Counted from the stretch's first letter, positions 1 through 5,907 are shown. The stretch: 6,494 bases of DNA from Gammaproteobacteria bacterium (GCA_027317045.1 DAHVFI010000349.1:1-6494); one strand, 5' to 3'. Notes: a model not told the origin generated them from the letters alone. Program-made: numbers and translations.

Positions 1-454
1 GCACCGTGCCATCGGGTAAGCCAGGGGGGTAATGCCGGGCCACCACCGCGAGCACCAGCAGCAGTTGCAGGAAGGTATTCACTTTGCTGAGCGCGCTTGG
101 CTGTGGTTTGAAATCACCGACATGCAAACGGTATATGAGCGCGCCCGTTACGATGATGGCATCACGCGCAATCACGATCACGGTAATCCACAACGGTATC
201 AACCCCACCCACAGGGCAGCAATAAAGCTGCCGGCCATGAACACCTTGTCCGCTATCGGGTCCAGTATTGTGCCCAAGTCGGTGGTCCAGCCGAGACCTT
301 TAGCCAACAACCCATCGAGCGCATCACTCAGACCGGCGATGATAATCAGTATCAATGCCGTTTGATCCTCGCCACGGATGATACTCCAGGCCACCGGTAT
401 CACCAGCGCAATACGCGCAATACTGATGGCATTCGGTAGCCAGCGCCCGTTCAC
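1..454 (-). CDS. CDP-alcohol phosphatidyltransferase family protein, 3' end cut by window edge
   Basis: The first 151 residues are visible; the C-terminus lies beyond the left edge. The protein is an integral membrane enzyme of the family that transfers a phosphatidyl group from CDP-diacylglycerol to an alcohol (PgsA and relatives, phospholipid synthesis). The family signature D-x2-D-G-x2-A-R-x8-G-x3-D-x3-D is present as D44, D47, G48, A51, K52, G61, D65, D69, with lysine in place of the usual arginine. Hydrophobic stretches surround it (about residues 10-26, 32-43, 71-107, 127-139). The start is a GTG at 452-454 overlapping the TGA of the DUF2066 gene by 4 nt, so translation is probably coupled; I saw no in-frame ATG close upstream. 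The run DPIADKV after the motif resembles PgsA-type enzymes, but substrate specificity cannot be fixed from this part, so no gene symbol is given. Confidence 0.88.
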   Translation of the reverse strand, partial: MNGRWLPNAISIARIALVIPVAWSIIRGEDQTALILIIIAGLSDALDGLLAKGLGWTTDLGTILDPIADKVFMAGSFIAALWVGLIPLWITVIVIARDAIIVTGALIYRLHVGDFKPQPSALSKVNTFLQLLLVLAVVARHYPPGLPDGTV

Positions 455-1599
455 GGCACATATTGGAATTGCAACGCCGTTGCTGTGGCCGGCGCGGCAG
501 TCGTTGTAATTGCCGGGACCGGTACCACCGGTCTGAGCACGTCACCGAGCAGCGCGGCTTGCAGCAGATTGTCGAGCGAGCCGCGCGTATCCAGGCTGAA
601 AGACACCGTTCCATTCTCCACCCGCGTTACCTGCACGCTCTTGACCGCGGTGAGTCCGCTCAAATAGGCCAGTACCTTGGCGTAAGCATCCACGCTGTTT
701 ATACCCGTGACACTCACGTTCACGCCGTTTATGCCGGTGGCGCCGGCCGCCACGGCGAACCACTGCGCAAAATGATCCGCGGCGGCCTGGATGCCGTCGG
801 CAGCCACGTTCGCCAGAATGTCGGGCGAAGTGGTCCAGGATTGCGATTCGGAGCCGGCCGTCAGTTGCCAACGGGCGGCGTATTGTCCCGGCGTTGTTAT
901 ATACAGAGTACCCGCCAGGGTGGCATCCGCTTTGTAAGCTTGCGAGGCCTGCTGAATGCGATTGACGTCATCATTCGATATATCGGGAAAACCGATAGCT
1001 TGCTGATCCTGTGCATCCATGCGCGGGAAAATCAGCGCTATGCCGCGCTGGTCAGCTGCGTTTTTCATGGACTGCATGACGCTGGGATTGTCGGTCGCGG
1101 ACAAAATGCTCCGGCCTGAATTATCCTGGATGGCGAGCCACACCAGCGTCACCGGCCGCTCCTGCCCCCACAGCGGCTCGTTAGCGGCGCGTACCGCATG
1201 GTTCAACACCTCGGGATCGAACTTGGCCCACAACAACAGCCCCGTGGACGCAATCGCCGGTGCACCGGTGCGTGTCAGGTCATACATGACCGTGGGTGCG
1301 CCCGCCGCGCTGCCGTCAGTGGGTGATTGTTGGTAGCGGTATTGTTGCAGGAACTGGTTGGGATTCTGCAGGAGATTCGCCAGTGCCGGCAGGCTAAGGG
1401 CGCCGCGATCGCCGGTGATCTTTACCAGTACCGCTGCTAATGCCTGCTGCAAGGCCACGCTGCGGGCGGCGGTGGATTGATCGGGTACTGGAACACTGGC
1501 TTCGTAAAGCCCGGGCATCACCGCAGACTGTGCCGCCATACCCGTGCACAACACGCAACCGGCCAACAAACCGCAGATCCATACGCGCACTGTTCTCAC
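451..1599 (-). CDS. DUF2066 domain-containing exported protein
   Basis: This encodes 382 residues, matching a DUF2066 protein in content and in its place divergent from purM. Function is unknown. The N-terminus MRTVRVWICGLLAGC followed by a small hydrophobic stretch ending around AQSA (residue 26) reads as a Sec signal peptide. The LLAGC at residues 11-15 could pass for a lipobox, but the hydrophobic core before it is short and hydrophobicity continues past it, so I favour ordinary cleavage near residue 26. Typical elements follow: a conserved early block around residues 31-63 (LYEASVPVPDQS, then ALAAVLVKITGDRG), then a W-rich middle. The reading frame stays open to 1758, but the GTG at 1597-1599 is preceded at the right distance by GGAGGG (1604-1609), and starting there puts the signal peptide at the N-terminus, so it is chosen over the ATG at 1633-1635. 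The gene overlaps the next one by 4 nt, indicating a shared transcript. Confidence 0.85.
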   Translation of the reverse strand: MRTVRVWICGLLAGCVLCTGMAAQSAVMPGLYEASVPVPDQSTAARSVALQQALAAVLVKITGDRGALSLPALANLLQNPNQFLQQYRYQQSPTDGSAAGAPTVMYDLTRTGAPAIASTGLLLWAKFDPEVLNHAVRAANEPLWGQERPVTLVWLAIQDNSGRSILSATDNPSVMQSMKNAADQRGIALIFPRMDAQDQQAIGFPDISNDDVNRIQQASQAYKADATLAGTLYITTPGQYAARWQLTAGSESQSWTTSPDILANVAADGIQAAADHFAQWFAVAAGATGINGVNVSVTGINSVDAYAKVLAYLSGLTAVKSVQVTRVENGTVSFSLDTRGSLDNLLQAALLGDVLRPVVPVPAITTTAAPATATALQFQYVP

Positions 1600-1735
1600 C
1601 AAGCCCTCCAAATCCAAATACCGGCCGTGCCCCATGATGCGCGGCCCGTGCGTGTAGAATATACAGGCTAGAGGCACCGTCCGGCGAGTGACGCCGCCTT
1701 GGCCTACATTAAAGACACGCCCTCCGGGGACATCC
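1600..1735. promoter_or_regulatory. Divergent intergenic region between DUF2066 gene and purM
   Basis: These 136 nt must hold the start signals of both the leftward DUF2066/phosphatidyltransferase transcript and the rightward purM operon. The only AT-rich island, around 1655-1664, gives a plus-strand -10-like TAGAAT (1655-1660) and, overlapping on the minus strand, TATATT (1658-1663). Neither has a convincing -35 element at 16-18 nt. I see no PurR-type palindrome. The purM ribosome binding site is probably GGGGA at 1726-1730. The promoter assignment is an inference with low certainty. Confidence 0.35.
1604..1609 (-). promoter_or_regulatory. Strong ribosome binding site deciding the DUF2066 start
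   Basis: GGAGGG on the minus strand lies 4 nt before the GTG at 1597-1599. It is the best Shine-Dalgarno match in the region and argues against the longer reading frame that begins further upstream, which would overlap the purM leader. Confidence 0.75.
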
Positions 1736-2764
1736 ATGACTGCAAAGAAACCCCTCACCTACCGCGATGCCGGCGTGGACATTGACGCGGGTGATGCCCT
1801 GGTGGAGCGCATTACTCCGGCGGCCAAGCGCACCCGGCGCACCGAAGTGCTGGGTGGAATCGGTGGTTTTGGCGCGCTGGTGGAAATCCCGGCCGGCTAT
1901 CGTCAGCCGGTGCTGGTATCCGGCACCGACGGCGTCGGCACCAAGCTGCGTCTCGCCATTGACAACGGCCGGCATGCAACCATCGGCATCGATCTGGTGG
2001 CCATGTGCGTGAACGACATCGTGGTCTCGGGAGCAGAACCGCTGTTCTTCCTGGATTATTACGGCACCGGAAAATTGGATGTGGGGACCGCCGCCGTCGT
2101 AATCGGCGGTATCGCCCGCGGTTGCGAACTGGCGGGTTGCGCGCTGGTGGGCGGTGAAACCGCGGAGCTTCCCGGCATGTATGCAGGCAAGGATTACGAT
2201 CTCGCCGGTTTCGCGGTGGGCGTGGTGGAAAAAAGCAAAATCATCGACGGCAGCAAAGTCGCAACCGGCGACGCGCTCATCGGCCTCGCGTCCACCGGGC
2301 CCCATTCCAACGGCTACTCGCTGATCCGCAAGGCAGTTTCGGCCAGCGGCGCTTCCTTCGAACAACGCATCGGCGAGCGCGCACTCATCGATCATCTGCT
2401 GGAACCGACGCGCATCTATGTGCAGCCGCTATTGAAGCTGATCGAGAGCGTCCCGGTACAGGCACTGGCGCACATCACCGGCGGCGGGCTGCTGGAAAAT
2501 ATTCCACGGGTGATACCGGCGGGACTGGGTGTGTCGCTGAACGCGAAATCCTGGCCACGGCCTGGGATTTTCGATTGGCTGCAGCAGCAGGGCAACATCA
2601 CTGAAAAGGAGATGTATCGCACCTTCAATATGGGCATCGGCATGGTAGTGTGCGTAAGCGCGGCGGATTCCGAACGCACACTCGCTTTCCTCGAGGAACA
2701 GGGCGAACGTGCCTTTCGCATCGGCCAGGTGGAAAGCGGCCATGAAGGCGTCGTCATCCGCTGA
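1736..2764 (+). CDS. purM: Phosphoribosylformylglycinamidine cyclo-ligase (AIR synthetase)
   Basis: This encodes 342 residues, close to the usual length of about 345. PurM is a cytoplasmic homodimer that closes the imidazole ring of FGAM using ATP to give aminoimidazole ribotide, the fifth step of IMP synthesis. Family landmarks are all visible: TYRDAGVDIDAG near the N-terminus (8-19), the glycine-rich GTDGVGTKL (63-71), the GIDLVAMCVNDI segment (84-95), GGETAELPGMY (139-149), STGPHSNGYSLIRK (186-199), HITGGGLLENIPR (246-258) and MYRTFNMGIGM (293-303). The ATG at 1736 is chosen over an in-frame ATG 16 codons upstream because GGGGA precedes it by 5 nt and the N-terminus then matches the family. 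The gene is first in an operon with purN, whose ATG shares the last base of the purM stop (TGATG). No defects are seen, so it should be functional. Confidence 0.98.
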   Translation: MTAKKPLTYRDAGVDIDAGDALVERITPAAKRTRRTEVLGGIGGFGALVEIPAGYRQPVLVSGTDGVGTKLRLAIDNGRHATIGIDLVAMCVNDIVVSGAEPLFFLDYYGTGKLDVGTAAVVIGGIARGCELAGCALVGGETAELPGMYAGKDYDLAGFAVGVVEKSKIIDGSKVATGDALIGLASTGPHSNGYSLIRKAVSASGASFEQRIGERALIDHLLEPTRIYVQPLLKLIESVPVQALAHITGGGLLENIPRVIPAGLGVSLNAKSWPRPGIFDWLQQQGNITEKEMYRTFNMGIGMVVCVSAADSERTLAFLEEQGERAFRIGQVESGHEGVVIR

Positions 2765-3441
2765 TGCCGACGCACGCCGCGCACAGCGACTTGCCCAGCG
2801 TGGTGCTGGCTTCCGGTGAAGGCACCAATTTGCAGGCGATTCTCGATAACTCCGCCAACGGTTCCTTGCCGGTAACGGTGGCCGCCGTCATCAGCGATCA
2901 TTCCCAAGCTCGCGCCCTGACACGCGCGCGCGCCGCGGGTGTGGCCGCGGAAACCTGCCTGCCCGCGGAATATCCGGATCGGAAACAATACGATACCGCG
3001 CTCATCCGGCTGATTGACCGCCACTCCCCCGGCCTCGTGGTGCTGGCGGGTTTCATGCGCATCCTCAGCGATCATTTTGTGCGGCATTACCGCGGCCGCC
3101 TGTTGAACATTCACCCTTCCCTGCTGCCAAAATACCGTGGGCTGCACACCCATCGGCGCGTGCTTGCGGGTGGCGAACGGGAGCATGGTTGCAGCGTGCA
3201 CTTTGTCACGGAGACACTGGACGGCGGCCCGCTGATCGCCCAGACGAAAGTAATAGTGCGATCGGACGATACCGAAGCCGCACTGCGGGCACGGGTGCAA
3301 GAACAGGAGCATCGGCTTTATCCGCTGGTCATCGGTTGGTTTGCCCGTGGCCGTCTGCAGCTTGATAATGAGCATGTGATATTGGACGGTAAACGCTTAC
3401 AGGCGCCTGTTATGTTGCCGGCACAGGAACACAATACGTAA
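2764..3441 (+). CDS. purN: Phosphoribosylglycinamide formyltransferase (GART)
   Basis: This encodes 225 residues, slightly longer than the E. coli protein because of about 9 extra N-terminal residues and a short C-terminal tail. PurN transfers the formyl group of 10-formyltetrahydrofolate to glycinamide ribonucleotide, the third step of IMP synthesis. The phosphate-binding loop ASGEGTNLQAI (16-26) and the catalytic set N115 and H117 (in LLNIHPSLLPKYRGLHTH) and D153 (in ETLDGGPLIAQ) are intact; they correspond to N106, H108 and D144 of the E. coli enzyme. The start codon overlaps the purM stop by 1 nt. There is no strong Shine-Dalgarno sequence before it, which suggests translation by reinitiation or coupling from purM. 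Its TAA in turn overlaps the ATG of the DUF3108 gene by 1 nt, so the three genes form one tightly packed operon. Confidence 0.97.
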   Translation: MPTHAAHSDLPSVVLASGEGTNLQAILDNSANGSLPVTVAAVISDHSQARALTRARAAGVAAETCLPAEYPDRKQYDTALIRLIDRHSPGLVVLAGFMRILSDHFVRHYRGRLLNIHPSLLPKYRGLHTHRRVLAGGEREHGCSVHFVTETLDGGPLIAQTKVIVRSDDTEAALRARVQEQEHRLYPLVIGWFARGRLQLDNEHVILDGKRLQAPVMLPAQEHNT

Positions 3442-4184
3442 TGAAAAAGCTGCTAGGGTTATCGAGCGCAATTATGGCTGTATTGCTTTTCAGTGCTGCC
3501 AGTCACGCACAGGATACTGAGCAGAAGATTCCGCTCTACCAGGCCACCTATTCCATAGGCCGCGATAGCCTGCGCATCGGCACCGCCAATTTCTCACTGA
3601 TTCAGAACAAGGATGGCAGCTATACCTATACGTCCGTGAGCCAGGCAGCCGGGCTGGCGGCGCTGTTCCTGAGCGACGTGATCACGGAAACCAGTCACTT
3701 CAAGATGATGAGCGGCAAGCTGCAATCGCTCCAATATACCTACGAGCATACCGGCAATGACAAAGACAAAAAGGAAAACATCCGATTCGATTGGGATAAG
3801 GATGTGGCGCACAGCAACGAAGGCGGCAAACAGCATGCGCTGCCCATCAAAGCCGGCACCTACGACCGCCTGTTGGCACAACTGGCCGTGTCAGTGAATC
3901 TGGAAGCGGGGCAAACGGTCGGGGAATACCGGGTGTTGGATCACAATGAAATCAGCATCTATCACATGCAACCCCATGGCAACACTGACCTGAAGACCCC
4001 TGCCGGCGAGTATGAGGTAATCGGGCTGGCGCGAAAAGATCCTAAAAAGAACCGTGTCACCACCTTCTGGCTGGCGCCGAAACTGGATTATCTGCCGGTG
4101 CAGATGCAGCAAACCGAGCCGGGCAAAGCCACCATCAGTTTGGTGCTGACGGAAATCAAACTCGATATCCAAAATTCAAAGTAG
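3441..4184 (+). CDS. DUF3108 domain-containing exported protein
   Basis: This encodes 247 residues. The N-terminus MKKLLGLSSAIMAVLLFSAA followed by SHA/QD is a clear signal peptide with cleavage after residue 23, so the product is expected in the periplasm. The body fits the DUF3108 family: an early beta-rich YQATYSIGRDSLRIGTANFSL block (33-53) and a C-terminal block with TTFWLAPKLDYLPVQMQQ (207-224). DUF3108 genes commonly sit next to purN in gammaproteobacteria; the role of the protein is not known and nothing here ties it to purine synthesis. The ATG overlaps the purN stop (TAATG), and AGGA lies about 12 nt upstream. The last 106 nt of this gene are repeated, with 8 changes, at 5093-5198. 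The gene itself appears complete, but its tail may have been exchanged during insertion of the neighbouring toxin-antitoxin module. Confidence 0.88.
   Translation: MKKLLGLSSAIMAVLLFSAASHAQDTEQKIPLYQATYSIGRDSLRIGTANFSLIQNKDGSYTYTSVSQAAGLAALFLSDVITETSHFKMMSGKLQSLQYTYEHTGNDKDKKENIRFDWDKDVAHSNEGGKQHALPIKAGTYDRLLAQLAVSVNLEAGQTVGEYRVLDHNEISIYHMQPHGNTDLKTPAGEYEVIGLARKDPKKNRVTTFWLAPKLDYLPVQMQQTEPGKATISLVLTEIKLDIQNSK
4079..4184 (+). repeat. Upstream copy of a 106-nt direct repeat (real 3' end of the DUF3108 gene)
   Basis: This segment runs from the GAAACTG of the Lys-Leu codons to the TAG of the DUF3108 gene. It matches 5093-5198 without gaps, with 98 of 106 bases identical. Similarity extends weakly upstream (CTGGCG at 4071-4076 and 5086-5091, with a 1-nt length difference) and downstream into a shared palindromic repeat. 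The two copies flank the higBA module. Confidence 0.93.
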
Positions 4185-4254
4185 TAGGTTAAGGCGCCAG
4201 CTGAAACCCAACGATTCGGTTATGTTGGGGTTCGCTGCTCTCACCCCAACCTAG
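4184..4254. repeat. Palindromic two-hairpin repeat, copy 1 (GTAGGTT...AACCTAG)
   Basis: Starting at the last base of the DUF3108 stop, this 71-nt element has outer inverted ends TAGGTT (4185-4190) and AACCTA (4248-4253). Inside, GTTGGGG (4224-4230) and CCCCAAC (4244-4250) form a perfect 7-bp stem with a 13-nt loop. The left hairpin is degenerate (GGTT at 4187-4190 with AACC at 4205-4208). It resembles short dispersed palindromes with the core GTAGGTTGGG...CCCAACCTAC that I recall from many proteobacterial genomes. It could help end the purMN operon transcript, but there is no T-tract, so I do not call an intrinsic terminator. Confidence 0.7.
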
Positions 4255-4301
4255 TACCATGCTCCGAAAAGCGGTCGTTTTTCAGATGCCCGCGCCCAGG
4301 T

Positions 4302-4649
4302 TTAGCGGCGGGCCGAACGTGCAGCGCGAATACCGTCCACTGGAACCCTTTGGGCCGTATTCGTGCCCCAAGGCCTGATTTTCACTAGTTTGGGTCCGAT
4401 TGTCCGTTCCGCGACTTCTGTGTCGTATGCGGCCTGCGCGCGCAGCCAGTAGCCGTTGGACAAGGCAAAGAAACGGCAAAGACGCAGATCTGTGTCGGCT
4501 GAAATCGAACGCTTCCCAGCCACAATATCTCCAATACGTTGTGCCGGAACCCCGACCTCTTTGGCCAAGCGATACTGGGTAATGCCCATGGGCTTCAGGA
4601 ACTCCTCCAAAAGGAGTTCGCCAGGGGTAATAGGCTTGAGCTTGCTCAT
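4302..4649 (-). CDS. higA: HigA-type antitoxin, XRE-family DNA-binding protein
   Basis: This encodes 115 residues. It is an antidote and autorepressor in the HigA/VapI group of Xre-family helix-turn-helix proteins. The N-terminus KPITPGELLLEEFLKPMGIT (residues 5-24) is the group's hallmark, followed by the helix-turn-helix at about 23-49 (QYRLAKEVGVPAQRIGDIVAGKRSI) and the conserved ADTDLRLCRFFALSNGYWLRAQAAYDTEVAE (51-81). The ATG at 4647-4649 is chosen over an upstream TTG because GAGG lies 7 nt before it and the family N-terminus begins there. It follows higB with a 14-nt gap, the usual toxin-first order. The family usually ends near residue 100; here an extra arginine-rich tail of about 20 residues (ending RAARSARR) continues, which could be native or the result of an old frameshift. 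By analogy HigA would bind HigB and repress the higBA promoter. Confidence 0.92.
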   Translation of the reverse strand: MSKLKPITPGELLLEEFLKPMGITQYRLAKEVGVPAQRIGDIVAGKRSISADTDLRLCRFFALSNGYWLRAQAAYDTEVAERTIGPKLVKIRPWGTNTAQRVPVDGIRAARSARR

Positions 4650-4663
4650 AAGATAACCTCGCG

Positions 4664-4942
4664 TCAATGATAGTCCACTATCTCTACGTCTTCAGCGCCT
4701 GCTTTCGTCCAACGAAAACAGACGCGCCACTGATCATTGATGCGGATGCTGTGCTGGCCGGCCCTCTCGCCCCTGAGTCTTTCCACGCGATTGCCAGGCG
4801 GCACCCGCAAATCTTCCAAGCGTCCGGCGATCTCCAGCTGCCTGAGTTTCCGGCGGGCTACATCGGCGATGTTTACAAAGCGCCTGACGCGCTCGCCTCC
4901 AGCCAGTGCTTTGGTGTCAGCGCACTTGAACGACTTGATCAT
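4664..4942 (-). CDS. higB: HigB-type toxin, RelE/ParE superfamily mRNA interferase
   Basis: This encodes 92 residues, the normal length of the HigB family (RelE-like fold, also called plasmid maintenance killer protein). Characterised members cut mRNA at the ribosome and are neutralised by HigA. Family features are the start MIKSFK, the helical segment FVNIADVARRKLRQLEIA (22-39), the loop LRVPPGN (45-51), and the strand block LRGERAGQHSIRINDQWRVCFRW (56-78) with its conserved basic residues, then the ending VEIVDYH. The C-terminal histidine and the arginines of the strand block match positions that are functionally important in studied HigB proteins. The gene is complete with no frameshift, so the toxin is likely functional. 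Its ATG lies only about 5 nt after the -10 element, and no Shine-Dalgarno sequence fits in front of it, so translation of a leaderless mRNA is likely. Confidence 0.94.
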   Translation of the reverse strand: MIKSFKCADTKALAGGERVRRFVNIADVARRKLRQLEIAGRLEDLRVPPGNRVERLRGERAGQHSIRINDQWRVCFRWTKAGAEDVEIVDYH

Positions 4943-4947
4943 GCGGT

Positions 4948-4976
4948 ATAGTAATGCATCGCGTGATTAACGTCAA
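4948..4976 (-). promoter_or_regulatory. higBA promoter (TTGACG-N17-TACTAT)
   Basis: On the minus strand the -35 element TTGACG lies at 4971-4976 (5 of 6 consensus) and the -10 element TACTAT at 4948-4953 (4 of 6), with an optimal 17-nt spacer. The predicted start site is at about 4941-4942, which is the A or T of the higB ATG. This is the best sigma-70 promoter in the window. Confidence 0.72.
4952..4969. promoter_or_regulatory. Candidate HigA operator (TAAT-N10-ATTA)
   Basis: An inverted pair TAAT (4952-4955) and ATTA (4966-4969) around a GC-rich centre occupies the spacer of the higBA promoter and touches the -10 element. HigA proteins typically repress their own promoter through short AT-rich palindromes placed like this. 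The arms are only 4 bp, so this is an inference from position and symmetry. Confidence 0.4.
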
Positions 4977-5092
4977 GCGTGATTATGGGACCCAACGGGT
5001 CGCGCGTTGAGCCGTGCCCCTTGACGGGAGCTTAGCGTAGCCAAGCGATCCGTCACAGGATCGGCCACCGCGAACGCGAGACCGACTGGCGT
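4977..5092. other. Non-coding stretch between higBA promoter and the duplicated gene tail
   Basis: No supportable gene is present. It holds two small perfect inverted repeats: GACCC-AAC-GGGTC at 4989-5001 and CGATCC-GTCACA-GGATCG at 5046-5063. It has no recognisable match to the rest of the DUF3108 gene, so the fossil tail begins abruptly at about 5086-5093. This segment appears to belong to the inserted islet. Confidence 0.5.
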
Positions 5093-5198
5093 GAAACTGA
5101 ATTATCTGCCGGTGCAGATGCAGCAGACCGAACCTGGCAAGGCCACCATCAGCCTGGTGCTGACGGATATCAAACTCGATATCCAAAATTCAAAGTAG
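5093..5198 (+). pseudogene. Headless duplicate of the 3' end of the DUF3108 gene
   Basis: These 106 nt encode the last 34 residues of the DUF3108 protein plus the TAG, in an open frame, with 98 of 106 bases identical to 4079-4184. Of the 8 differences, 6 are silent (CAA/CAG, GAG/GAA, CCG/CCT, AAA/AAG, AGT/AGC, TTG/CTG) and the other two change Asp to Asn and Glu to Asp. That pattern shows divergence while the sequence was still a working gene, so this is not a freshly decaying duplicate. An in-frame GTG at 5091-5093 would allow a 35-codon reading frame, but nothing suggests that it is expressed. The two copies flank the higBA module. It may be the original chromosomal gene end, displaced by the insertion, or a tail brought in with it. 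Confidence 0.88.
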
Positions 5199-5266
5199 GT
5201 TGGGCTGAGCGAAGCGATGCCCAACGGTTGATTACGTTGGGGTTCGTTGTTCTCACATCAATCTAC
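5195..5266. repeat. Palindromic two-hairpin repeat, copy 2 (GTAGGTTGGGC...AATCTAC)
   Basis: It starts within the stop of the fossil DUF3108 tail, exactly as copy 1 follows the real gene. The left hairpin is intact: GTTGGGC (5199-5205) and GCCCAAC (5219-5225), a perfect 7-bp stem with a 13-nt loop. The right hairpin keeps GTTGGGG (5236-5242), but its partner has decayed. The outer ends GTAGGTT (5195-5201) and AATCTAC (5260-5266) pair with one mismatch. In copy 1 the reverse holds (right hairpin intact, left decayed). Confidence 0.72.
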
Positions 5267-5295
5267 GCCAGCTTTACGAGCTTTTCCGAGGCTCT

Positions 5296-5907
5296 TTAGG
5301 GCTTGTAATGTCGGCTTCCTCCGGGAGCAATCATACCTGCCTTCACGAGTTCCTTAGAGATATGGTAACTGCTATGTTCAATCGTTTCCTCGGGTTTACC
5401 GCTGGCATCAGCATTTGCATACCAAATAACTGTGCCATTAGTGACATAGAGCTTAACGGAGTAGTTGGCCCAATCCACTGCCACAGGTCCACCATAGCCG
5501 ATCATAGTGCCGAATCCAGGAGACCACCACATCGTATTAAAAACTATAGGCGTATTGACCATCGTGGTTCCATGTGCCTGGGTGGAAATGTAAACAACCC
5601 CATCGACCTTTTCCTGGTTTAACATAGCCGCCATTTGTGCTGCTTCGTTTTGGCCAGCAAATAAATACTTGAGCGATTGCAGACACTCGGTATCAGAGTA
5701 ATCGCCTATGTACTCGCACATTTGTCCTTCTGCATAATGTCGATATACAAGATTTTCAAAGTTGCCTATTACCATCACCCTCTTTAAGGGTTGTCCATGC
5801 CATTGCGGATTACGCTGACTGTACATGTCAACACTCATACATCCTGTAAGAACCAGCAATACGATGGAAATGAATATTACTGCAATTTTCATGCGCCATA
5901 CTTTCAT
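5296..5907 (-). CDS. Uncharacterised lipoprotein
   Basis: This encodes 203 residues that I do not recognise as a named family. The N-terminus has basic residues (MKVWRMK), a hydrophobic core (residues 8-20) and the lipobox L20-T21-G22-C23, so the protein is a lipoprotein with Cys23 as mature end. The +2 residue is Met rather than Asp, which favours outer-membrane sorting. The mature part opens with SQRNPQWHGQPLKRVMVIGNFENL and ends with SSYHISKELVKAGMI. The pattern of a hydrophobic strand (VMVIGNF), a Cys pair (MCEYI, TECLQ), a VDGVVYIST strand and a terminal amphipathic helix resembles small periplasmic lipoproteins with a TolB-N-like fold, but this is only an impression. The ATG at 5905-5907 is chosen because GAAGAGG ends 8 nt upstream; the frame extends further only with a TTG. 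The gene is clearly AT-richer than purM and its neighbours, a sign of transfer. Confidence 0.82.
   Translation of the reverse strand: MKVWRMKIAVIFISIVLLVLTGCMSVDMYSQRNPQWHGQPLKRVMVIGNFENLVYRHYAEGQMCEYIGDYSDTECLQSLKYLFAGQNEAAQMAAMLNQEKVDGVVYISTQAHGTTMVNTPIVFNTMWWSPGFGTMIGYGGPVAVDWANYSVKLYVTNGTVIWYANADASGKPEETIEHSSYHISKELVKAGMIAPGGSRHYKP

Noticed and set aside
451..1758. Longer form of the DUF2066 protein with 53 extra N-terminal residues
   Set aside because: It would overlap the purM start, bury the signal peptide internally and ignore the strong GGAGGG directly before the GTG at 1599.
4261..4285. Possible terminator after higA (GAAAA ... TTTTC)
   Set aside because: The stem is only about 5 A-T pairs with no following T-tract in the direction of higA transcription.
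4954..5010. Plus-strand 18-codon reading frame starting MHRVINVKRDYG
   Set aside because: It lies over the higBA promoter on the opposite strand, has no ribosome binding site and no recognised similarity.
4983..5186. Minus-strand reading frame of 67 codons over the fossil tail
   Set aside because: Its first half is the antisense translation of the duplicated DUF3108 end; the same antisense frame exists opposite the real gene. It has no start signals.
4079..5198. Composite transposon or integrative element
   Set aside because: No transposase, integrase or terminal inverted repeats were found within or next to the duplicated ends; the flanking copies are gene fragments, not insertion sequences.
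5276..5297. Possible terminator after the lipoprotein gene (GAGC ... GCTC)
   Set aside because: A 4-bp stem without a T-run on the relevant strand is too weak to call.
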